Position numbers and translations under genes: made by a program. The notes under the pieces are model-generated. The model had not been told where the DNA came from. It saw only the letters and a list, made by a program, of their open reading frames with translations, and ran no database searches. From NCBI RefSeq assembly GCF_010499255.1, contig NZ_JAAGRN010000012.1:1-55992 (forward strand): a DNA stretch of 55,992 bases, in the 5' to 3' direction. Source of the stretch: Sheuella amnicola (GTDB lineage Bacteria; Pseudomonadota; Gammaproteobacteria; Burkholderiales; Burkholderiaceae_B). Positions 1 to 8,639 of this stretch are shown here, in pieces (position 1 is the stretch's first letter; every line of letters starts with the position of its first letter).

Positions 1-1428
1 CATGTTGTTTGGTCAGAAGTCCGAGAAACTGATTGCCCAAGTCAATCAACTTGAGCTGGAAATTGAAGAGTTAGAAATCAATCAAGGCATCCGAGCATCA
101 ATAATCGAGACCAAAGCTGATGCCCCAAGTGTCGCTCCCACTCGTCGCCCGTTACCTGAGCATCTGCCCCGCGATATTCAGGAGCATTTACCTGCCGATG
201 CCGCATGCCCTGATTGTGGTGGCGACTGGAAAAAGATTGGCGAAGATGTCAGTGAGGTTCTAGAGCATATCCCCGCTAGCTATCGCGTGATTCGCCATGT
301 TCGTCCACGCATGGCCTGTGCATGCTGCGATCGGATGGCGCAAGCGCCTGCGCCGAGTCGCCCGATTGCACGTAGCTACTTTGGGCCAGGCTTGATTGGT
401 CACATGATTATTGCAAAGTATATGGATCATCAACCCATCTACCGGCAATGTCAGCAAGCTGCGCGAGAAGGTGTGGAGTTGAGCGAAAGTACTGTTTGTG
501 ACGTGATCGGTGGGGCGCATCAACTGCTGCGCCCATTAATGAATGCATTACAACGATATGTCTTTGCCTCGCCCAAGCTACATGCGGATGACACGCCGAT
601 CGATGTGTTGGCTCCAGGCAATGGCAAGACTAAGCAGGGGCGACTCTGGGTGTACACGAGTGACAATCGCCCTGCGGGTGAAACTCAGGCACCAGCGGTT
701 TGGTTTCGCTACTCGCCTGATCGCAAAGGCATTCACCCGCAAACTCACCTGAAAGATTACAGCGGCATTCTGCAGGCGGATGCTTATGCCGGTTACAACG
801 CAGTTTATGAGACTGGTCAGGTGATTGAAGCAGGCTGTTGGGCACATGCCAGACGTAAGTTCTATGACATACACGTCACTCGGCCGACACCGATTACCAC
901 TCATGTTCTGGCACAAATTGCAGAGCTTTACAAAATAGAATCCGGCATTCGTGGCAGTCCAATCCACCGAAGACGAGAAATCCGACAGGAGCAATCCAAA
1001 CCGATTGTCACCGCGCTATTTGCCTGGCTGACTGAACAGATCTCGACAATCTCGCGTAAATCCGTGACTGCCGATGCAATCGGCTATGCCATGAATCAAA
1101 GGCGAGCACTAGAGCGCTATCTGGAAGATGGTTTGATCGAGATCGATAACAATGCTGCAGAACGGGCATTGCGAACGGTTGCCCTTGGGCGAAAGAACTA
1201 TTTGTTTCTTGGATCGGATGCGGGTGGTGAACGTGCCGCGACAATGTATAGCTTGCTTGGCACGGTCAAGCTCAACGGGTTGAATCCGGAAACTTATCTA
1301 CGGCATGTGTTGTCGGTCATAGCCGATCACCCAGTCAACCGTATTGACGAATTACTGCCCTGGAATGTGAAGTTGTAATCAGCGAAGATCCAATCTTGAC
1401 GTCAAGACGGTACTGACCGGACCGTTAC
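1..1428 (+). mobile_element. Right-hand part of an IS66-family insertion sequence
   Basis: The window begins inside this element, so its left end is not visible. Beyond the transposase stop there is a 14-bp perfect palindrome TCTTGACGTCAAGA at 1394-1407, and the sequence then reaches GGACCGTTAC at 1428. Read inward on the minus strand this starts GTAACGGTCC, matching the GTAA-type terminus usual for IS66 elements. The exact end and any 8-bp target duplication cannot be checked without the other end. Confidence 0.6.
2..1378 (+). CDS. tnpC: IS66 family transposase (TnpC), N-terminus beyond window
   Basis: This is the DDE transposase of an IS66-type element. The visible 458 residues begin at the conserved LFGQKSEKL segment, normally about 60 residues into the protein, so the true start lies before the window. 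A zinc-finger-like CPDCGG motif is near residue 70. The catalytic aspartates are plausibly in HADDTPIDV and LQADAYAGY, and the glutamate in the C-terminal DNNAAERALR block. The protein ends ELLPWNVKL, the usual IS66 C-terminus. No frameshift is seen, so the visible part looks intact. The TnpA/TnpB accessory genes would lie upstream, outside the window. Confidence 0.9.
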   Translation: MLFGQKSEKLIAQVNQLELEIEELEINQGIRASIIETKADAPSVAPTRRPLPEHLPRDIQEHLPADAACPDCGGDWKKIGEDVSEVLEHIPASYRVIRHVRPRMACACCDRMAQAPAPSRPIARSYFGPGLIGHMIIAKYMDHQPIYRQCQQAAREGVELSESTVCDVIGGAHQLLRPLMNALQRYVFASPKLHADDTPIDVLAPGNGKTKQGRLWVYTSDNRPAGETQAPAVWFRYSPDRKGIHPQTHLKDYSGILQADAYAGYNAVYETGQVIEAGCWAHARRKFYDIHVTRPTPITTHVLAQIAELYKIESGIRGSPIHRRREIRQEQSKPIVTALFAWLTEQISTISRKSVTADAIGYAMNQRRALERYLEDGLIEIDNNAAERALRTVALGRKNYLFLGSDAGGERAATMYSLLGTVKLNGLNPETYLRHVLSVIADHPVNRIDELLPWNVKL

Positions 1429-1772
1429 CTTTTAACATTTTTTCACTGCGTTAAATGTTGATCTTTTTTCTGGCGCAATAAACACGTTGATTGTTTGAAT
1501 GAGAAACTCGACTGGGCGAAGAAAATCTCTTCGCTATCTGCGAGAGTGATTGGAGCTCTCGAGCAAATCATGGAGAGGCGAGGCAAGCCGTTGCGATTCG
1601 TTGTGATAATCAGTCAGTAGTCTTTTTCTATTTAATTGCTGTGACATTCGTACCACCAGCGTTATATCTTTTGTATGCCATAGATATAAATGGTGTTCAC
1701 AACAAATTTTATTGTGAACTTTTGATTTCAGCTTGCGGTTTTCGCGCGGCTCGGCCTCACTTAGGGCTAGGG
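1429..1772. other. Non-coding gap between IS66 end and terC
   Basis: No gene is seen in these 344 bases. There are two perfect inverted repeats. GCGAAGA and TCTTCGC lie at 1516-1534 with a 5-nt loop. GTTCACAA and TTGTGAAC lie at 1695-1719 with a 9-nt loop, followed on the plus strand by TTTTGATT. The second could be a weak terminator or an operator; neither role is shown. Confidence 0.5.
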
Positions 1773-2729
1773 TTATTGACTGCTCTCTTTAGGTTTAGTC
1801 ATAAGACTAGCGACCATTGATATGGCAAGAATGATTCCAACAACTGACAGTGAGATTCCCACAGGGATCTTGATCCAGTCAACGATTAGCATCTTTGTGC
1901 CAACGAACACGAGAATCACGCCCAGGCCATAAGTCAGCAAATGGAAGCGATCTTTCAGATCGGCAAGCAGAAAATACATTGCGCGTAAACCAAGAATGGC
2001 GAAAATATTCGAAGTCATCACGATAAACGGATCCTCTGTAATTGCAAAAATTGCAGGGATACTGTCGACTGCAAAAACCACGTCGGTAATACCGATTAGA
2101 ATCATGACGACAAACAATGGCGTGTAAAACCTTACGCCCTGACGAATCACCCAGAATTTTTCACCATCAAAATCTGATGTCAAATTCATGTGCCCACGCA
2201 TCCATTTCAGAATGGGGTTCTTCTCCAGGTCAGAATGAGCGCCGGCAAATATAAGCATTTTGATGCCTGTCACCAATAGGAAGGCACCGAAAAGATAAAG
2301 CACCCAGTGAAATTCTTTGATTAGCCAAGCACCAACCAAAATCATGGCCGCTCGCAAAATAATTGCCCCGATCACGCCTAGAATCAACACCCGCTTTTGC
2401 AATTCTGCAGGGACGGCAAAATAGGTAAACAACATCAGAAAAACGAAGATATTGTCTACCGCGAGGGATTTTTCAATCAGGTAGCCGGTAAAAAATTGCG
2501 CTGCTTTTGCATTCGCGACTTCACGACCGGCCTGCCCATCGAGGTACCACCATAATATGGCGTTGAAAAGCAGGGCAAGACCAACCCATAAAGCTGACCA
2601 CCTGAGTGCTTGTCCAATTGAGACACGATTGTCTCCCTTTTTTTGCAGAACAAGCAAATCGACTGCACAAGCAATCACGACAACCACAGCAAAGCTTGCC
2701 CACATCCACCAACTACCAATTGATTCCAT
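1773..2729 (-). CDS. TerC/Alx family integral membrane protein
   Basis: A 318-residue polytopic inner-membrane protein of the TerC (PF03741) family, related to E. coli Alx, which is linked to manganese export or homeostasis. About nine hydrophobic segments are seen. The conserved acidic membrane motifs LAVDNIFVF (about residue 90) and DVVFAVDSIPAIFAI (about residue 217) carry the family's presumed metal-binding aspartates. The start at 2729 is preceded by GGAGAG at 6-nt spacing. A yybP-ykoY riboswitch lies in the leader, so control by Mn2+ is expected. It is a single-gene unit next to an IS element. The family assignment is firm; the transported ion is inferred from the riboswitch and Alx. 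Confidence 0.92.
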   Translation of the reverse strand: MESIGSWWMWASFAVVVVIACAVDLLVLQKKGDNRVSIGQALRWSALWVGLALLFNAILWWYLDGQAGREVANAKAAQFFTGYLIEKSLAVDNIFVFLMLFTYFAVPAELQKRVLILGVIGAIILRAAMILVGAWLIKEFHWVLYLFGAFLLVTGIKMLIFAGAHSDLEKNPILKWMRGHMNLTSDFDGEKFWVIRQGVRFYTPLFVVMILIGITDVVFAVDSIPAIFAITEDPFIVMTSNIFAILGLRAMYFLLADLKDRFHLLTYGLGVILVFVGTKMLIVDWIKIPVGISLSVVGIILAISMVASLMTKPKESSQ

Positions 2730-2777
2730 GTTGACTCTCCGAAACGTGAACTAGATAGCAAAATAGCTAACGACGAA

Positions 2778-2888
2778 TCGAAGGTCTTGCCGCAATCTTT
2801 TGCAAAGACTGCTTACCTGACCGGAGCGATGCTTTAGACATCGCTCGTATTGGCGGCCTGAGGTGCTTAGGCTACTCCCCTTCAAGTG
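2778..2888 (-). promoter_or_regulatory. yybP-ykoY manganese riboswitch in the terC leader
   Basis: Read on the minus strand, the leader carries the hallmark 5' element AAGGGGAGTAGCC (near 2888-2874) and the closing 3' element GCAAGACCTTCGA (near 2778-2790). An internal GTCAGGTAAGCAGTC segment and a strong GAGCGATG/CATCGCTC hairpin arm lie between. These are the conserved blocks of the yybP-ykoY family (Rfam RF00080), which binds Mn2+ and often precedes TerC/Alx-type genes. The aptamer ends about 49 nt before the terC start, leaving room for an expression platform that could mask the ribosome-binding site. Identification is by motif; no fold was computed. Confidence 0.9.
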
Positions 2889-2962
2889 GAATTAGATTAT
2901 CACGTGTACGAGTAAGAGCTATTAAAACCACATCGAAACTACTGGTATTTTTGGTCGGAATT

Positions 2963-2991
2963 CTTGAAATTTCAAAAGCGAACCCTTAAAT
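2963..2991 (+). promoter_or_regulatory. Candidate sigma-32 heat-shock promoter for hsp20
   Basis: CTTGAAA at 2963-2969 is an exact match to the RpoH -35 consensus. After 13 nt comes CCCTTAAAT (2983-2991), resembling the RpoH -10 CCCCATNTA. It lies about 65 bp before the hsp20 start codon, a sensible leader length, and hsp20 genes are classic RpoH targets. Confidence 0.6.
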
Positions 2992-3057
2992 AATGCATAC
3001 CTGGATGCCTACGGGGTCCGGTTCAAAGTGAACTTGCTTACATTTAAGGAGAAAACG

Positions 3058-3522
3058 ATGTCTTACCCATTTGGTAGAAACGTATTATTGAGTTCTGTTG
3101 GTTTTGATCGCTTGATTAATGCGATGGAAGAAATGAGCTCGGGTGAAACGCTAAGCAAAGCTCAAAGCTATCCGCCCTATAACATCATTAAAAAGAATGA
3201 ACGAGACTATGCCATTGAGATTGCTGTGGCAGGGTTCAAGAGTAATGAAATTGATATCACCTCTGAGGGCAACAAGCTAACTGTTGTCGGCAAAGCCAAA
3301 ACCGAGCAGGCAGGCGAATATTTGCACAAGGGAATCGCTAATAGAGACTTTAGCCACGACTTCACTTTGGCCGAAACTGTCATTGTTCGTTCCGCTGATA
3401 TTGAGGATGGTCTTCTTATTATCAAACTTGAGAATGTTATTCCGGAAGAGAAGTTGCCTCGTAAGATTCTCATTGGAGGAAATGCGAAGCTTGTCATTGA
3501 GCAGGATAGGGAAGCTGCCTAA
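3058..3522 (+). CDS. Hsp20/alpha-crystallin small heat-shock protein
   Basis: A 154-residue cytoplasmic holdase chaperone of the IbpA/IbpB type. The N-terminus MSYPFGRNVLL followed by GFDRLINAMEE is typical of the IbpA group. The alpha-crystallin domain spans about residues 33-135 (YNIIKKNERDYAIEIAVAGF). The beta-strand segment LHKGIANRDFSHDFTLAE is near residue 90, and a final LPRKI carries the I-x-I/V-like tail. The ATG at 3058 was chosen because AAGGAG lies 6 nt upstream; an in-frame GTG at 3028 lacks such a site. A sigma-32-like promoter precedes it and an intrinsic terminator follows. Confidence 0.93.
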   Translation: MSYPFGRNVLLSSVGFDRLINAMEEMSSGETLSKAQSYPPYNIIKKNERDYAIEIAVAGFKSNEIDITSEGNKLTVVGKAKTEQAGEYLHKGIANRDFSHDFTLAETVIVRSADIEDGLLIIKLENVIPEEKLPRKILIGGNAKLVIEQDREAA

Positions 3523-3528
3523 GCAGAT

Positions 3529-3563
3529 AGGTTGGCTAGGCGGGTGTCTAGCCAACCTCTTTT
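3529..3563 (+). terminator. Rho-independent terminator after hsp20
   Basis: AGGTTGGCTAG and CTAGCCAACCT form a perfect 11-bp stem around an 8-nt loop, followed by CTTTT. It begins 7 nt after the hsp20 stop and lies between the convergent hsp20 and dps genes. The T-run favours the plus strand. Confidence 0.87.
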
Positions 3564-3607
3564 CGAATTTACTAGCGGATTGTGTTGCACATGTTAAGAC
3601 CACAGAA

Positions 3608-4102
3608 TTATTCTTCCAGCAAACTTCTCAGCATCCAGGCAGTTTTTTCATGTACGTCTATACGCTGAGTCAATACATCCGCGGTGGGCTGGTCATTGGA
3701 CGCATCGACCACTGGGAATAATTTGCGCGCAGTCTTAGCAGTCGCTTCCTGTGCTTTAACTAGATGCCTAATCATATCTTCAGCTTTAGGAACACCATTG
3801 ACTTCTTTTATTGACGCTCGCTTAATGAATTCACTGTATGTTCCCGGAGCCGGGTAGCCCAAAGCTCGAATTCTTTCAGCAATCACATCCAGTGCAGCCC
3901 ACTGTTCAGTGTATTGGGTCATAAACATCGTGTGCAACGTATTGAATTGAGGACCCTTTACATTCCAGTGAAAATTATGAGTCATCATGTAAAGCGTATA
4001 GCTGTCAGCAAGAAGATTTGATAGGCCTTCAGCAATTTTTTCTCGATTTGACTCCGATATGCCAATATCGATACTAATGCGTTTCGATTTTTTGCTAGTC
4101 AT
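3608..4102 (-). CDS. dps: Dps family DNA-binding ferritin-like protein
   Basis: A 164-residue Dps/miniferritin that would form a 12-mer, oxidise Fe2+ with peroxide and protect DNA in stress. The ferroxidase ligands are visible in [12 protein letters not shown] (about residue 40) and in [18 protein letters not shown] (about residues 58-75), which holds the D-x3-E pattern of the dimer interface. The N-terminal MTSKKSKR tail is basic, as in DNA-binding Dps. The start at 4102 is preceded by AGGAG at good spacing. The longer open frame upstream (to 4315) is not protein-like and is rejected. It is convergent with hsp20. Confidence 0.92.
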   Translation of the reverse strand: MTSKKSKRISIDIGISESNREKIAEGLSNLLADSYTLYMMTHNFHWNVKGPQFNTLHTMFMTQYTEQWAALDVIAERIRALGYPAPGTYSEFIKRASIKEVNGVPKAEDMIRHLVKAQEATAKTARKLFPVVDASNDQPTADVLTQRIDVHEKTAWMLRSLLEE

Positions 4103-4440
4103 AGATTTCTCCTGATTTGCCATTAGGTCAATTAAGCAACAGCAGCTTTTCTGGAAGCATGGCTGAATTTTTAATGTCAGCGAGTGCGATGAATTATTGT
4201 CGAGCGAATCGATATATGACTCAAGACAATTTAATTTATTTTGCTGATAGAAAACTTCAATGTTCTTAAAATTCAAATTATTTTCAATCAGAATTACCCC
4301 TCCAATTTCTATCAAAAATTAAACAATGCCTCTAGATAGGAAAAAGCAATCATTAACATGTTTACGGGCTTAAAGTAGCAACTTCCATTTTGGAATAAGA
4401 TTCAAATTAATAAGCTAATTTGAATTTAAAACGGGGAAAC
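4103..4440. promoter_or_regulatory. Divergent dps / CoA-transferase intergenic region with a palindrome
   Basis: These 338 bases hold no convincing gene. A 10-bp perfect inverted repeat, ATTCAAATTA and TAATTTGAAT, with a 6-nt spacer lies at 4400-4425, only 15 nt before the CoA-transferase start. Its position and A/T-rich symmetry suggest a repressor operator, but the regulator is unknown. No sigma-70 promoter is assigned with confidence. Confidence 0.4.
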
Positions 4441-5649
4441 ATGATGTTGCCGCTTGAAGGGTTAAAAGTCTTGGATCTGAGTCATGCGCTTGCAGGACCA
4501 TTTTGCTCGACTATGCTGGCCGATTACGGTGCCGAAGTGATCAAAATCGAGCCGCCCGGCTCGGGGGATATCGCGCGAGCCTGGGGTACAAAACTGCCGG
4601 GAGGTGAAACCGATTATTTTGTCGGTTTGCATCGCAACAAAAAGGGCATTGTTCTTGATTTAAAAAATCCTGAAGGAAAAGAGACCTTCCTGAAGATGGT
4701 TGAACGGTGCGATGTGGTTCTGGAGAATTTCCGGGCTGGAACGCTTGAGCGACTGGGGCTGGATTACAAAGTCGCTCGCGAACGCAATCCAGGAATCATT
4801 TACTGTTCGATTTCCGGCTTTGGTCAAGATGGTCCGTATAGAGATCGACCTGCACTGGATTTGATCCTTCAGGCCGAGAGCGGCATGATTAGTGCAACCG
4901 GAGAAATCGGTGGGCGGGGCGCACGTGCCGGCGTATCAGTTGCGGATTTGACCGCAGGGATGAATGCCGCCTTTTCTATCATGGTTGCTTTGCGGGTAAA
5001 GGACGCGACAGGGTTCGGACAGTCGATAGACGTGTCGATGCTTGAGGGGCAGTTGCCACTACTTGGCGTCATGATCGGCAGCTATTTCGCAACTGGTGAA
5101 ATACCGGGACCGATGGGCACTGCTTATAAAGCCTTACTGCCGTATCAAACCTTTCAAACGCAGACGCAAGATCTTGCTCTGGCGGTTGGCAGCGAAAAAC
5201 TTTGGCGCGAGTTTTGTCCGGCGATTGGTTGCCCTGAATTGACTGATGATCCGAAATTTCGCACTAACAGTGACCGAAACCAAAATCGTAAGGAGTTGAT
5301 CGATAAACTTCAGGCGGTGTTTTTGACCGACACTTATCAGGCATGGGAAGAGCGGTTGGTCAATGCGGGTATTCCGGTTGGAGCAATCAATAACATCGCA
5401 CAAGTCGTGGAGCATCCTCAAGTCAAAGCGCGAGGCGCGATCGTCGAAATGGATCACCCCAAGGCGGGCAAAGTCAAAGTGGTTGGAGTACCCGTACGGT
5501 TTTCTGAAACCCCTGGTGCCGTTAGAACGCCATCGCCCTCGCTCGGGGAGCACACCGAGGATGTTCTGAAAGATTTGCTGGGTATGGATGAACAGCAAAT
5601 CGACGCGTTGCGACAGGCGGGTGGGTTGGGTAAAACGACAACGTCGTAA
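4441..5649 (+). CDS. CaiB/BaiF (family III) CoA-transferase
   Basis: A 402-residue class III CoA-transferase that moves CoA between carboxylic acids, the family of formyl-CoA:oxalate and succinyl-CoA-dependent transferases. The N-terminal Rossmann-like segment LEGLKVLDLSHALAGPFC and the signature DYGAEVIKIEPPGSGD are present. The catalytic aspartate is plausibly the one in RPALDLILQAESG (about residue 140). Either ATG (4441 or 4444) may be used; GGGGA at 4433-4437 fits 4444 slightly better. It stands alone, divergent from dps, and its stop abuts the stop of the opposing acetyltransferase gene. The substrate cannot be deduced from the sequence. Confidence 0.88.
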   Translation: MMLPLEGLKVLDLSHALAGPFCSTMLADYGAEVIKIEPPGSGDIARAWGTKLPGGETDYFVGLHRNKKGIVLDLKNPEGKETFLKMVERCDVVLENFRAGTLERLGLDYKVARERNPGIIYCSISGFGQDGPYRDRPALDLILQAESGMISATGEIGGRGARAGVSVADLTAGMNAAFSIMVALRVKDATGFGQSIDVSMLEGQLPLLGVMIGSYFATGEIPGPMGTAYKALLPYQTFQTQTQDLALAVGSEKLWREFCPAIGCPELTDDPKFRTNSDRNQNRKELIDKLQAVFLTDTYQAWEERLVNAGIPVGAINNIAQVVEHPQVKARGAIVEMDHPKAGKVKVVGVPVRFSETPGAVRTPSPSLGEHTEDVLKDLLGMDEQQIDALRQAGGLGKTTTS

Positions 5650-6159
5650 TTATTCTGCCGGTCGGTCGTTGAGTTTGAGTTGCAAAAAGGCGAGATCAAG
5701 CCAGCGCCCGAACTTGATACCGACTTCCGGCATCAAGCCTGTTTTGATGAAACCAAGCTTTTCATGCAGGGCGATGGAGGACTCGTTGCCGGCCTCGATC
5801 CCGGCAACCATCACGTGTTTGCCTAAAGCCCGCGCGCGTTCGATAAGCTCAACCAGCAACGTTTTGCCTGCACCTGCGCCCCGGAAATCCTTGTGAACAT
5901 ACACGGAATTTTCGACAGTGCGGCGATAACCCTCAAATGCGCGCCAGTCACCAAAGCTGGAATAGCCGATGACTCGATTCATTTCATTGACGGCGACAAG
6001 AACAGGATAGCCGAGTGCTTGCCTATCTTGTATCCATTTGACCCTATTGGCAGTATCGACGGTGACATCATTCCAAATGGCTGTTGTATGTAATACCGCA
6101 TCGTTATAAATTTCTCTGATGGCTTCGGCATCACTGGGCAATGCATCGCGAATTATCAT
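5650..6159 (-). CDS. GNAT N-acetyltransferase, phosphinothricin/methionine-sulfoximine type
   Basis: A 169-residue GNAT enzyme. The opening IRDALPSDAEAIREIYND, the VENSVYVHKDFRGAGAGKTLL acetyl-CoA pyrophosphate loop (RGAGAGK, about residue 95) and the ending HEKLGFIKTGLMPEVGIKFGRW-LDLAFLQ match the Pat/Bar/YncA group. This group acetylates phosphinothricin, methionine sulfoximine or methionine sulfone. The stop codon TTA (5650-5652 on the plus strand) directly abuts the TAA of the convergent CoA-transferase gene, with no intergenic base. The exact amine substrate is unknown. Confidence 0.87.
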   Translation of the reverse strand: MIIRDALPSDAEAIREIYNDAVLHTTAIWNDVTVDTANRVKWIQDRQALGYPVLVAVNEMNRVIGYSSFGDWRAFEGYRRTVENSVYVHKDFRGAGAGKTLLVELIERARALGKHVMVAGIEAGNESSIALHEKLGFIKTGLMPEVGIKFGRWLDLAFLQLKLNDRPAE

Positions 6160-6246
6160 GGTCGTAGTTGGCTATGTTGAGATCAAGGTATCGGACTTTG
6201 TCCAAATGTACACCAATCGTATATTCAGTTGGTTTAGTCCTTTTGA

Positions 6247-6270
6247 TGCACTATGCACACACATAGTGCA
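6247..6270. repeat. Inverted repeat upstream of the TPR/OGT gene
   Basis: TGCACTATG and CATAGTGCA form perfect 9-bp arms around CACACA. The repeat sits 48 nt before the start codon at 6319, in the otherwise unremarkable region 6160-6318. It could be an operator or a hairpin in the 5' leader. Confidence 0.55.
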
Positions 6271-6318
6271 AGAGGCTTAAAATGCGTTCAATAATATAGA
6301 TTTGAGACGATCACTCAT

Positions 6319-8529
6319 ATGGCTAAGCAACCCAAGCCACCTAGTCCTCACGCGTTGTCCAAGTTTAAGGAAGGCCTTGCACATCACCAACAAGGAAGAC
6401 TTCAGCAGGCCGAGGCGTTATATCTTGCGGCTCATCGACTCGATAAGGAGTTTGCAGACGCGTTGCATCACTTAGGAATCATCGCGTTACAAACTAATCG
6501 GCTGAATGATGCGATCGGGTTGATTAGACAGTCGATAAAACTCGATCCGTCTGATCCAGGCGCCTACAACAATCTGGGTATGGCATTAGAGGATACGCGC
6601 CAACCAGTGCTGGCTCTTGAAGCCTATGGCAATGCTTTGCATTTAAACCCCGATCATATCGAGGCGCTATTGAATCGCGGCAATGTATTGCAGACCCTAA
6701 ATCGGTGGGATCAGGCGCTCGGTGATTACGACCGAATCATTAAGCTTGCTCCCAATTATCCGGATGCATACAACAACCGTGGAAATGTTCTGCGTGCCTT
6801 GGGGCGTCATCGTGAGGCAATCATTAGTTTTGACCGCGCGATTGCATTAAATCCGGGATATGTTCAAGCGTTCAATAACAAAGGTATTGCCCTCAAAGAT
6901 CTCAATCAATTGCACGAGGCATTGAATTGTTATGATCGGGCATTAAGCATGCAGCCCAATTATTCCGATGCATTGAGTAACCGCGCGATTGCCTTGAAAG
7001 AGCTTGGGCAACCCGATCGGGCATTGCAAGATTTTGATCGCGCGATTGCCCTTAACCCCGTTAATGCGCAAGCATATGCAAACCGTGGCGGGTTGTTTCA
7101 GGAGTTGGGTAAAAACGATCTGGCACTCAGGGATTATCAAAAGGCCTTAGATTTGGATTCAACGCTTTTGCCGCTATACGGAAAGCGGTTGCACGTCCAA
7201 ATGTTGTTGTGTGATTGGACTGATTTCGATTCGCGCAGGGATCAAATCACATCACTTTTGATGGGTGGCGAGCCTGCGGCAGATCCTTTCACGACGTTAA
7301 CATTTGTCGATTCTCTTCTTGTTCAAAAAGCATCCGCCCAGCTTGCCATCAAGTTGCATGCACCCGAAAATAAAAAATTAGGTTTGATTAAGCGAGATAA
7401 GTTCGGATTGAAAATACGACTTGGATATTTTTCAGCCGATTTTCGTGATCATCCTGTTGCATATCTGATGGCCGAATTATTTGAAAAGCACGATAAAAGC
7501 CGGTTCGAGTTGTTCGCATTCTCTTTGGGACGTCCGACTCAAGACGTCATGCGACAGCGGATCGCATCGGCATTCGACCATTTTATCGAAGTGGGTTCAA
7601 AGTCTGATGAAGATATCGCTAAGCTTGCGCGATCACATGGAATAGATATCGCCATTGATCTGGGAGGCTTCACCATGGGGAATCGGATCGGTGTATTCGC
7701 CTACCGAACAGCGCCCGTGCAAGTGCAATATATTGGATATCTCGGCACGATGGGCGCACCCTATATTGATTACATATTGGCGGATCGGGAACTGATACCC
7801 GAGGCGAACCAGAATGGATATGTCGAAAAAATCGCTTATCTGCCCAGCTATCAGGCGAACGATTCGCTACGCCAAATTTCGGAGAGGATTTTTAGCCGAA
7901 AAGAGCTAGGATTACCGGAAGATGCTTTTGTATTCTGTTGTTTCAACAATACTTACAAAATTACCCCGGACACGTTTGATAGTTGGATGCGCATTTTATC
8001 GATAGCAACCAATAGCGTCCTTTTTTTATTCGCAAACAACGTACAGACACAAGACAATCTTAAAAAAGAAGCTAATCGGCGCGGTATTGATCCGACAAGA
8101 CTTATTTTTGGGCAGCGTTTGGAACGCGATGAGTATCTTGCTAGATTTCGATGCGCGGACTTGTTTCTGGATACGTTGCCTTATAACGCCGGCACCACTG
8201 CGAGTGATGCCTTGTGGGCGGGATTGCCGGTGTTGACACTTTCCGGCGAGTCATTTGCGGCAAGGATGTGTGCAAGTGTTTTGAAGGCGATTGGTCTGCC
8301 TGAATTAATAACAAGTTCGACCTTGGAGTATGAGGCGAAAGCGATCGAGTTGGTAAAGAATCCGGAATTGTTGCAGTCGATTAAACATAAGCTTAGCGTA
8401 AACAAACATTCTACGGCTTTGTTCGACACGGGCACGTTCTGTCGAAGTCTTGAAATGGTGTATCAAACAATGCATGAAAGAAGTCGATCTGACTTGCTTC
8501 CATGTACTTTCTCCGTCAAATCTCAATGA
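6319..8529 (+). CDS. TPR repeat protein with O-GlcNAc-transferase (SPINDLY-like) domain
   Basis: A 736-residue soluble protein. Residues about 10-290 hold some eight tetratricopeptide repeats, seen as recurrent NNLGMAL / NNRGNVL / NNKGIAL / SNRAIAL and FDRAIALNP motifs. Residues about 363-720 match the glycosyltransferase 41 domain: RLGYFSADFRDHPVAYLM carries the conserved GT41 histidine, followed by QYIGYLGTMGAPYIDYILAD, FCCFNNTYKITPDTFDSW and DLFLDTLPYNAGTTASDALW. The family adds a sugar (GlcNAc or fucose type) to proteins; bacterial members may modify surface proteins or flagellin. No secretion signal is seen. The acceptor is unknown; the neighbouring membrane protein and DUF2889 gene are possible partners only by position. 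Confidence 0.9.
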   Translation: MAKQPKPPSPHALSKFKEGLAHHQQGRLQQAEALYLAAHRLDKEFADALHHLGIIALQTNRLNDAIGLIRQSIKLDPSDPGAYNNLGMALEDTRQPVLALEAYGNALHLNPDHIEALLNRGNVLQTLNRWDQALGDYDRIIKLAPNYPDAYNNRGNVLRALGRHREAIISFDRAIALNPGYVQAFNNKGIALKDLNQLHEALNCYDRALSMQPNYSDALSNRAIALKELGQPDRALQDFDRAIALNPVNAQAYANRGGLFQELGKNDLALRDYQKALDLDSTLLPLYGKRLHVQMLLCDWTDFDSRRDQITSLLMGGEPAADPFTTLTFVDSLLVQKASAQLAIKLHAPENKKLGLIKRDKFGLKIRLGYFSADFRDHPVAYLMAELFEKHDKSRFELFAFSLGRPTQDVMRQRIASAFDHFIEVGSKSDEDIAKLARSHGIDIAIDLGGFTMGNRIGVFAYRTAPVQVQYIGYLGTMGAPYIDYILADRELIPEANQNGYVEKIAYLPSYQANDSLRQISERIFSRKELGLPEDAFVFCCFNNTYKITPDTFDSWMRILSIATNSVLFLFANNVQTQDNLKKEANRRGIDPTRLIFGQRLERDEYLARFRCADLFLDTLPYNAGTTASDALWAGLPVLTLSGESFAARMCASVLKAIGLPELITSSTLEYEAKAIELVKNPELLQSIKHKLSVNKHSTALFDTGTFCRSLEMVYQTMHERSRSDLLPCTFSVKSQ

Positions 8530-8639
8530 ATATTTGGCTCGTATACACCCTACGCCATACACCGAATGTAGTCTCAATATCAGATAAGATTGACGCTATC
8601 TGTTTGTAGGTCATTTCAAAAATCAAGAGTAAATAAACA

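Noticed and set aside
578-994. Long minus-strand open frame inside the IS66 transposase gene.
   Set aside because: It is antisense to a strongly conserved transposase, has no family-like sequence and no ribosome-binding site.
4103-4315. N-terminal extension of dps by about 70 codons.
   Set aside because: The extension is not protein-like, and AGGAG sits directly before the ATG at 4102, which gives the usual Dps length.
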